A stretch of DNA of 10,690 bases from Clostridia bacterium (GTDB lineage Bacteria; Bacillota_A; Clostridia; Christensenellales; Aristaeellaceae). Where the stretch lies: contig JAFQIF010000012.1 of NCBI GenBank assembly GCA_017397695.1, positions 1 through 10,690 of the forward strand, written 5' to 3'. Each line of letters starts with the position of its first letter. Position 1 is the first letter of the stretch. Made by a program: the position numbers and the translations under genes. Below, piece by piece: positions 6,833 through 10,690 of this stretch. Below the pieces are notes generated by a model. It saw only the letters and a program-made list of their open reading frames with translations, searched no databases and was not told where the DNA came from.

Positions 6833-8365
6833 TTACTCTCTGATAATCAGCCACTGCGCACAATCCACCTGAACGCACGGCAGCGTCTGCGTTTCTCCCT
6901 CGCCTGTGGTCATTTCATCATAGCCGCAAACCTCGCCATAAAACGTCAGGCGCATGTCCTCGTAAATCTGATCCTCGACATAGCCATGCGTTTTGAGCAT
7001 ATACGTCTGGCGCTTTCCATTTGAATCTTTGGTGGATGCGCGGATCTTGAGGCCGCCGCGCACATAGGTGATCTCATCGATACGCGCTTCGCAGGATATC
7101 ATTTCGCCCACATGATCCTCAGGATCGCTGATGAAAGACTTGAGCTTGAGGCCTGTCAGGCGTTCCTTGGCCTGCTTGATCATCGTCTTTGCATCGGTCA
7201 CTGCACTCGATATGAAAGCAATCTCCGCAGTCTCAAGCCCTTCATAAAACGCCTTAACCCCGATCGGATACACACCATAGCGGTTCATATCCAGCTTTTC
7301 GCTGAACTTCCCCTCGTCATCCGCATAAATCTCCAGCTTTTGACGCCCGGTATCGATATGCACCTCGGCACCTGGCAGCGTCTGGCCGCTGATCGTCTTT
7401 TCACCCAGCTCTTCAATCGGATGCGGTGCCTGATTGATCAGCAGCGTACACATATCCCTTGTCACCAGAACAGGAAGCGTGACGGTTGTATCCGTCGTAC
7501 CCTTCTTGCTTGCCGTAATCACGACATCATACTCGCCTTCAGCGTCAAAGGCAATCTCCGCTGTAAAGCTGCCGCCGCTCTCCGTCGAGCATGTCGCCAG
7601 CGCACCCTCGCAGAAAACTGACACCTGTGCGCCCTTATCGCTCTTACCGTTGATCACAAGCCCCTCGCGCGCCACCTGCAGCGTATCCGGACCTTCAAGC
7701 GGCAGTTCAACGCCGCGCGGCAGCCTGTCCATGAGCAGATTCATATCGCCCAGCCTCTCACGCACCGCCTTTTCTTCGGCATCGTGAATCCTGTCCCAGC
7801 GGGTAGACGGATGATGCGCCACATAGCTGAGCACGTACGCCTTACCGTTGCGGATCTGCATGTTCAGTCTGCCGCTCTCATAGGTATACGGCGGCATGCT
7901 CACAAATCCGGAATCAACATAGTTATTCTTACCGCCGCCGTTCCACGTCCAGTAGCGCGGTGCACGAAAATCAAATGGCAGATCCGTCTTATCCGAAGCT
8001 AAATCGTCCAACAGTTCCTGCCTTTCCTCGCTGCTCAGGCTCGTATGATCCCAAATCTTGCGCGTATACGGCGTCTCGATCACCTGCAGGCGCAGGCATC
8101 CATCCTTGAGTGCCTTGACATGATACGCCTCAAAGATGATTTCGCCGGATTCATAGCGCGCACGCGCATCTTCCCCGTCAAAACCATGGCTGGTGATCAG
8201 CTCCATGTTCTCTTCATAGTTCTCCGGCGTCACGTACGTCCAGTCCTGTTCCCTGGGTGAATAGAGCTTGATCGTATCCTCCGCCCAAGTACGGTATGTT
8301 CGGGCAGCCTGCGCACCAGGCGCAAGCATAAGCATCAGGAAAAGAATGATAGCGAATCTTTTCAT
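6833..8365 (-). CDS. Secreted multidomain protein: novel N-terminal region, two Ig-like repeats, OB-like C-terminus
   Basis: The product has 510 residues and no family I can name. A signal peptide is clear (MKRFAIILFLMLMLAPGAQA, likely cut after residue 20). Residues 21-215 are an unrecognised, aromatic-rich, charged region (for example FRAPRYWTWNGGGKNNY at 133-149). Two related beta-sandwich repeats follow, at about 225-302 and 310-388. Each has an 'I.G.(S/T)..GA.V' start, a 'GG.F' or 'EGKF' turn and a 'Y.V.I.A...G' or 'Y.IGVKAFYEG' end, as in bacterial Ig-like domains. A helix at 389-405 leads to a beta-rich end (407-510) resembling an OB fold. There is no LPXTG, lipobox or S-layer motif. 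The ATG at 8365 has a GAGGAG site; the frame is open upstream to 8599, but that stretch overlaps the preceding gene and lacks a better start. It follows the small membrane protein gene by 26 bp. Binding or scaffolding at the surface is a guess. Confidence 0.85.
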   Translation of the reverse strand: MKRFAIILFLMLMLAPGAQAARTYRTWAEDTIKLYSPREQDWTYVTPENYEENMELITSHGFDGEDARARYESGEIIFEAYHVKALKDGCLRLQVIETPYTRKIWDHTSLSSEERQELLDDLASDKTDLPFDFRAPRYWTWNGGGKNNYVDSGFVSMPPYTYESGRLNMQIRNGKAYVLSYVAHHPSTRWDRIHDAEEKAVRERLGDMNLLMDRLPRGVELPLEGPDTLQVAREGLVINGKSDKGAQVSVFCEGALATCSTESGGSFTAEIAFDAEGEYDVVITASKKGTTDTTVTLPVLVTRDMCTLLINQAPHPIEELGEKTISGQTLPGAEVHIDTGRQKLEIYADDEGKFSEKLDMNRYGVYPIGVKAFYEGLETAEIAFISSAVTDAKTMIKQAKERLTGLKLKSFISDPEDHVGEMISCEARIDEITYVRGGLKIRASTKDSNGKRQTYMLKTHGYVEDQIYEDMRLTFYGEVCGYDEMTTGEGETQTLPCVQVDCAQWLIIRE

Positions 8366-8391
8366 TGTTTTCTCCTCTTGCCTTTTCGTGC

Positions 8392-8679
8392 TTACTGAAA
8401 CGACCTTGGATGAATGAATAGTTGTGCGAATCTTGGATGCTTTTTTGCCCTTCTTGCGAAATACACGGCAAGCATCGGATATACGACAGCCAATATAATG
8501 CAGCTCCACCCCAGTGCACATACAATCATCTGCTCTTCCCGGGTTTGACCCGAAGTATTCATCCCTGCAGACAAAAATACGATTGCACCCAGGATACATA
8601 TGATATCAAATACCGCCAAACCAACGATTACGGATTTGACTTTATCCGCTCGGATCTGCCCATTGAATATATCTTTCAT
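8392..8679 (-). CDS. Small two-helix membrane protein, function unknown
   Basis: The 95-residue product has two hydrophobic segments (about 16-38 and 50-74), a short Ser/Thr/Gln/Glu-rich loop between them and a basic C-terminus (RRAKKHPR). It is not a family I recognise. The ATG at 8677-8679 is preceded by GGAGG at 8-9 nt, the best site available. The same frame stays open upstream to 8811: a GTG at 8770-8772 lies 11 nt after an AAAGGAGG site and would add 31 residues (VENSMMKWKEMYVVMRLIYV and so on), so a longer form cannot be excluded. It is the first gene of the envelope operon, 26 bp before the secreted protein gene. No consensus promoter was found in the AT-rich 8680-8900 region upstream, which otherwise contains nothing recognised. 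Confidence 0.72.
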   Translation of the reverse strand: MKDIFNGQIRADKVKSVIVGLAVFDIICILGAIVFLSAGMNTSGQTREEQMIVCALGWSCIILAVVYPMLAVYFARRAKKHPRFAQLFIHPRSFQ

Positions 8680-8907
8680 TCTTCCACCTCCATAATTTTC
8701 CGATTCTTTCAATACATATATTAGACGCATAACTACATACATTTCTTTCCATTTCATCATACTATTCTCCACAAAATGATGATCCTCCTTTGTTTTTTCA
8801 GCTGTTTCCAAACCGCTTTAAGCATAGCAAAGGAGGGCCTTTTCTCTGAATATCTCTTATCTTCGACAGCGCCGCTAGTGGTTAAGCTATGCAAAATCCA
8901 GGCAATC

Positions 8908-8938
8908 AAAAAAACGGCCACCCTTCTGGCCGTCTTTT
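8908..8938 (-). terminator. Duplicate copy of the tRNA-Leu terminator
   Basis: On the minus strand, a 7-bp stem ACGGCCA/TGGCCGT (8927-8933 with 8914-8920) and a 6-nt loop, followed by seven T residues. It is the second copy of the hairpin at 9066-9098 and would back it up. On the plus strand it also ends in CTTTT, so it may act in both directions. Confidence 0.85.
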
Positions 8939-9000
8939 GATTGGTGCGGGAAACAGGACTTTTTCTTGCGCCTCGTCGGCGCTTCGGTCAGCTCGGCTCT

Positions 9001-9019
9001 GAGGCCCCACTGGGGCCTC
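9001..9019. repeat. Perfect GC-rich hairpin inside the tRNA-associated element
   Basis: GAGGCCCC and GGGGCCTC pair without mismatch around a 3-nt ACT loop. No T run follows on either strand, so it is not an ordinary terminator. It lies near the centre of the larger inverted repeat (8947-8961 with 9039-9054). Confidence 0.8.
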
Positions 9020-9065
9020 ATTCACTCCCTCGCCATTCAAGTCCTGTTCTCCCGTTCTTTGAAAT

Positions 9066-9098
9066 CAAAAAACGGCCACCCTTCAGATGGCCGTCTTT
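9066..9098 (-). terminator. Terminator of tRNA-Leu
   Basis: On the minus strand, a stem ACGGCCA/TGGCCGT (9088-9094 with 9072-9078) with a 9-nt loop, then TTTTTT. It begins about 9 bp after the CCA end of the tRNA. Confidence 0.88.
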
Positions 9099-9102
9099 TG
9101 AT

Positions 9103-9189
9103 TGGTGCGGGAAACAGGACTTGAACCTGCATGAAATTGCTTTCACTAGAACCTGAATCTAGCGCGTCTGCCAATTCCGCCATTCCCGC
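9103..9189 (-). tRNA. tRNA-Leu, anticodon CAG
   Basis: The 87-nt gene folds completely. Acceptor GCGGGAA/TTCCCGC, discriminator A and encoded CCA. D arm in GCGGAATTGGCAGACGC. Anticodon stem CTAGA/TCTAG with loop TTCAGGT (anticodon CAG at 9153-9155, reading CUG). A long variable arm TGAAA/TTTCA, typical of class II tRNA-Leu. T arm GCAGG-TTCAAGT-CCTGT. It is transcribed alone from a consensus promoter. Confidence 0.97.
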
Positions 9190-9202
9190 GTGAACAGGAT
9201 GT

Positions 9203-9231
9203 ATTATAAATCAAGAGTCACAATCTGTCAA
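9203..9231 (-). promoter_or_regulatory. Consensus promoter of tRNA-Leu
   Basis: On the minus strand, TTGACA (9226-9231), a 17-bp spacer and TATAAT (9203-9208): a perfect sigma-A consensus. The start would lie near 9196, a few bases before the mature tRNA 5' end at 9189. Confidence 0.92.
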
Positions 9232-9254
9232 GGGATTCGCAGAAAAAATCAAAG

Positions 9255-9282
9255 AAAAAACGCTCGCCGTTTTCAGCAAGCG
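9255..9282 (-). terminator. Terminator of the acetamidase/formamidase gene
   Basis: On the minus strand, a 7-bp stem CGCTTGC/GCGAGCG (one G-T pair; 9276-9282 with 9261-9267), an 8-nt loop, then TTTTTT. It starts about 12 bp after the stop codon. Confidence 0.85.
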
Positions 9283-9294
9283 CTTCTCTCATGA

Positions 9295-10194
9295 TTATCT
9301 GAACGTATACGCGTACGCCCGCGTAATGCTGCGCGGCAGCTCCATGCGCATGGTCTTTTTCGGATCAACAACCTGGCAGACGCGCAGATTGCCTGCAATG
9401 CTGAGCAGCATACCGGCTTCGTGTCCATCCATACCCAGCTCACCCTTGAGGAAACTATGCATAGCCAGCGTAGCTGCATCCGCAGCTTCATCAGCGGTTT
9501 TGGCTGAACAGATGGTTATCGCCAATTCGTCTGTGAGCAGGAACGGCGTTGGCAGCGCGCACTCCTTGATCACGGAAACACGCACAGTAATGCTGCCTGC
9601 GATCTCCACACCGCATACGCCAACCTCGCCGTCGCCCATAACGGCATGCATATCGCCCATCGCCAACAGCGCGCCCTCGACATTTACCGGCAGATACAGC
9701 GTTGTACCCGCGCCGATACGGGTGCAGTCCATATTGCCGCCATGAGCGTCGGGCGTACCCGTTGCAATCCCCTCTCCCGCAGGCGCCGTACCGATGACGC
9801 CGATCATCGGGCAGAGCGGAAAAGAGAGTTTTTCATTGAACTTTGCACGATCGTTTTCAATAGGAAGAATCTTTGTCATTTCCCCCTTGACGGCTCTGCC
9901 TGTGACCCGCTCGCCTTCACCGTGCACCATCACGCCATGATCAGATAGCTCAATGGAAAGAATCTCTACCTTGAGCACATCGCCCGGCAGCGCACCCTCT
10001 ACATACAGCGGTCCTGTCGCCGGATTGATATTTCTCCAATCAAGGCCGCCCATGCGCTGATCTTCGCAGGTCAGCTGACCGCCAAAGCAGTCCAGCGTTT
10101 CAAAACAGACCGTCTCTCCGCTTTGGGCACAAGCCGCAGGCGCGTTTGTCCTGTCCATCGCATATACCTTTGTGTTCGTATGAATTGTAAGCAT
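9295..10194 (-). CDS. Acetamidase/formamidase family protein
   Basis: Members of the FmdA/AmdA family (PF03069) hydrolyse formamide, acetamide or related small amides to ammonia and the acid; many genomic members have untested substrates. The 299-residue product is of usual length for the shorter bacterial form. Family motifs seen: NPATGPLYVEGALPGDVLKV at 57-76, DAHGGNMD at 149-156, the metal-site region GDMHAVMGDGEVGVCGVE at 180-197, and the IAGNLRVCQVVDP segment at 266-278. The ATG at 10192-10194 was chosen because AGGGAG lies 8 nt upstream. A GTG three codons earlier abuts that site and is unlikely. It is a single-gene unit with its own consensus promoter and terminator, divergent from purC. 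No amide transporter or nitrogen regulator is next to it, so the role is probably ammonia release or detoxification, but the substrate cannot be told. Confidence 0.93.
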   Translation of the reverse strand: MLTIHTNTKVYAMDRTNAPAACAQSGETVCFETLDCFGGQLTCEDQRMGGLDWRNINPATGPLYVEGALPGDVLKVEILSIELSDHGVMVHGEGERVTGRAVKGEMTKILPIENDRAKFNEKLSFPLCPMIGVIGTAPAGEGIATGTPDAHGGNMDCTRIGAGTTLYLPVNVEGALLAMGDMHAVMGDGEVGVCGVEIAGSITVRVSVIKECALPTPFLLTDELAITICSAKTADEAADAATLAMHSFLKGELGMDGHEAGMLLSIAGNLRVCQVVDPKKTMRMELPRSITRAYAYTFR

Positions 10195-10229
10195 CCCATT
10201 CACTCCCTGATCACATTAATACTGCCTCC

Positions 10230-10258
10230 ATTATAATCGGCACGGAATGGTCTGTCAA
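10230..10258 (-). promoter_or_regulatory. Consensus promoter of the acetamidase/formamidase gene
   Basis: On the minus strand, TTGACA (10253-10258), 17 bp, TATAAT (10230-10235). The predicted start near 10223 leaves a leader of about 29 nt. A perfect consensus suggests strong, steady expression. Confidence 0.88.
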
Positions 10259-10337
10259 ACAACGCACCGATTTGCCTCATATCGAAATTCTGTCATATTT
10301 CACACGGTTTTTCTTCTCACTCTGTCTGTTTTTTTCA

Positions 10338-10366
10338 TTGACAGCATATATCAACTTGATTAAAAT
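10338..10366 (+). promoter_or_regulatory. Promoter of purC
   Basis: On the plus strand, TTGACA (10338-10343), 17 bp, TAAAAT (10361-10366). The start would be near 10373, giving a leader of about 50 nt, too short for a purine riboswitch. The -35 boxes of the two divergent promoters are about 80 bp apart. Confidence 0.75.
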
Positions 10367-10423
10367 TGTTTACGTGTTTTTCCTGTTCCCTTTTGACCTG
10401 TATTACCGGAAGGAGATTGACTG

Positions 10424-10690
10424 ATGGAAAACCTGAAGCTTGTGTATACCGGCAAGACCAAGAACGTCTATGCCCTTGACAATGGCAACTACCTCCTCAA
10501 GTTCAAGGACGACTGCACCGGCAAGGACGGCGTGTTCGATCCGGGCGAAAACTCCGTTGGCCTGACCATCGAAGGCGTGGGCGACGTGAACCTGCGCATG
10601 TCCATCTACTATTTTGAAAAGATCAACGCCGCGGGCATCGCGACCCACTATGTGAGCGCCGATCTGACCAACACCACCATGGAAGTCATC
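10424..10690 (+). CDS. purC: Phosphoribosylaminoimidazole-succinocarboxamide synthase, N-terminal part
   Basis: PurC (SAICAR synthetase) joins aspartate to CAIR with ATP in purine synthesis. The first 89 residues are visible; the rest runs off the right edge. The start [19 protein letters not shown] carries the family's Lys-rich ATP-site strand (the 'GKTKxVY' turn at 10-16). This is followed by [19 protein letters not shown] (residues 24-42) and the [13 protein letters not shown] segment (67-79), as in the SAICAR synthetases of Clostridia. The ATG has an AAGGAG site 9 nt upstream. The gene is the only one on the plus strand and has its own promoter. Other purine genes may follow outside the window. 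The catalytic residues further along cannot be checked here. Confidence 0.9.
   Translation, partial: MENLKLVYTGKTKNVYALDNGNYLLKFKDDCTGKDGVFDPGENSVGLTIEGVGDVNLRMSIYYFEKINAAGIATHYVSADLTNTTMEVI

Larger units (their letters stand above)
8904..9122. repeat. Direct repeat of tRNA-Leu 3' end plus terminator flanking a palindromic insert
   Basis: A block covering the last 20 bases of tRNA-Leu (with CCA) and its terminator occurs at 9063-9122 (within the true gene) and again at 8904-8961. The copies differ only by one A in an A-run and three bases in the hairpin loop. The 101 bp between them (8962-9062) contain an inverted, slightly altered copy of the same tRNA piece (9036-9054, TTCAAGTCCTGTT then C then TCCCG), a perfect hairpin GAGGCCCC/GGGGCCTC (9001-9019) and a smaller one GCGCC/GGCGC (8968-8982). 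No protein is encoded. It looks like a non-autonomous element or a tandem duplication at a tRNA 3' end. Confidence 0.8.

Noticed and set aside
8366..8599. Upstream extension of the secreted protein gene by 78 codons
   Set aside because: It overlaps the small membrane protein gene in another frame and would bury the clear signal peptide at 8365; the inner ATG has the ribosome site.
8819..8892. Similar sequences TTAAGCATAGC and TTAAGCTATGC about 60 bp apart
   Set aside because: Short, imperfect, with no further structure; likely chance in AT-rich DNA.
8941..9156. 71-codon plus-strand frame across the tRNA repeat
   Set aside because: It reads through the antisense of tRNA-Leu and the palindromic element (the 'GKQDLNLHE' type sequence is a common artefact of tRNA antisense translation).

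Overview
The window looks like a chromosomal segment from a Gram-positive gut-type Clostridia (Bacillota). This rests on strong GGAGG ribosome binding sites, sigma-A promoters of the TTGACA/17/TATAAT type, U-tailed terminators, an ECF-type vitamin S-component, a type III pantothenate kinase, and GC-rich genes separated by AT-rich spacers. No species can be named. Nearly everything reads on the minus strand; only the last gene (purC) is on plus.

Right to left (the direction of transcription for most of it): a partial purC (10424-10690, +) diverges from a single acetamidase/formamidase-family gene (9295-10194, -). Both have near-perfect promoters. Next is tRNA-Leu(CAG) with encoded CCA (9103-9189, -), under a consensus promoter. 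Its 3' end and terminator are repeated about 160 bp downstream, around an inverted copy of the same tRNA piece and an internal hairpin (8904-9122). This is the oddest structure in the window. Then comes an apparent operon of three cell-envelope genes of unknown function: a two-helix membrane protein (8392-8679), a secreted multidomain protein with two Ig-like repeats and an OB-like end (6833-8365), and a three-helix membrane protein (6303-6728), closed by a terminator.

Next is a secreted glycerophosphodiester phosphodiesterase-family protein (4006-5820) with an extra N-terminal domain that looks like a second, degenerate barrel. It has its own terminator and a tandem 10-bp repeat upstream. 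After it lies a compact operon, panT-like S-component, coaX, hom (3719 down to 979). It runs from a TTGCAA/17/TACAAT promoter to a hairpin terminator. The first two genes fit pantothenate uptake followed by phosphorylation towards CoA; the third is homoserine dehydrogenase of the threonine/methionine branch. A 430-bp AT-rich, strand-asymmetric spacer follows, then the promoter and first 127 codons of an MsmX/UgpC-type sugar ABC ATPase (1-383).

Most genes are ordinary housekeeping or envelope functions. No defence system, CRISPR array, transposase or phage gene was seen. Second looks are best spent on the tRNA-derived palindromic element, the unrecognised envelope operon and the double-barrel GDPD.
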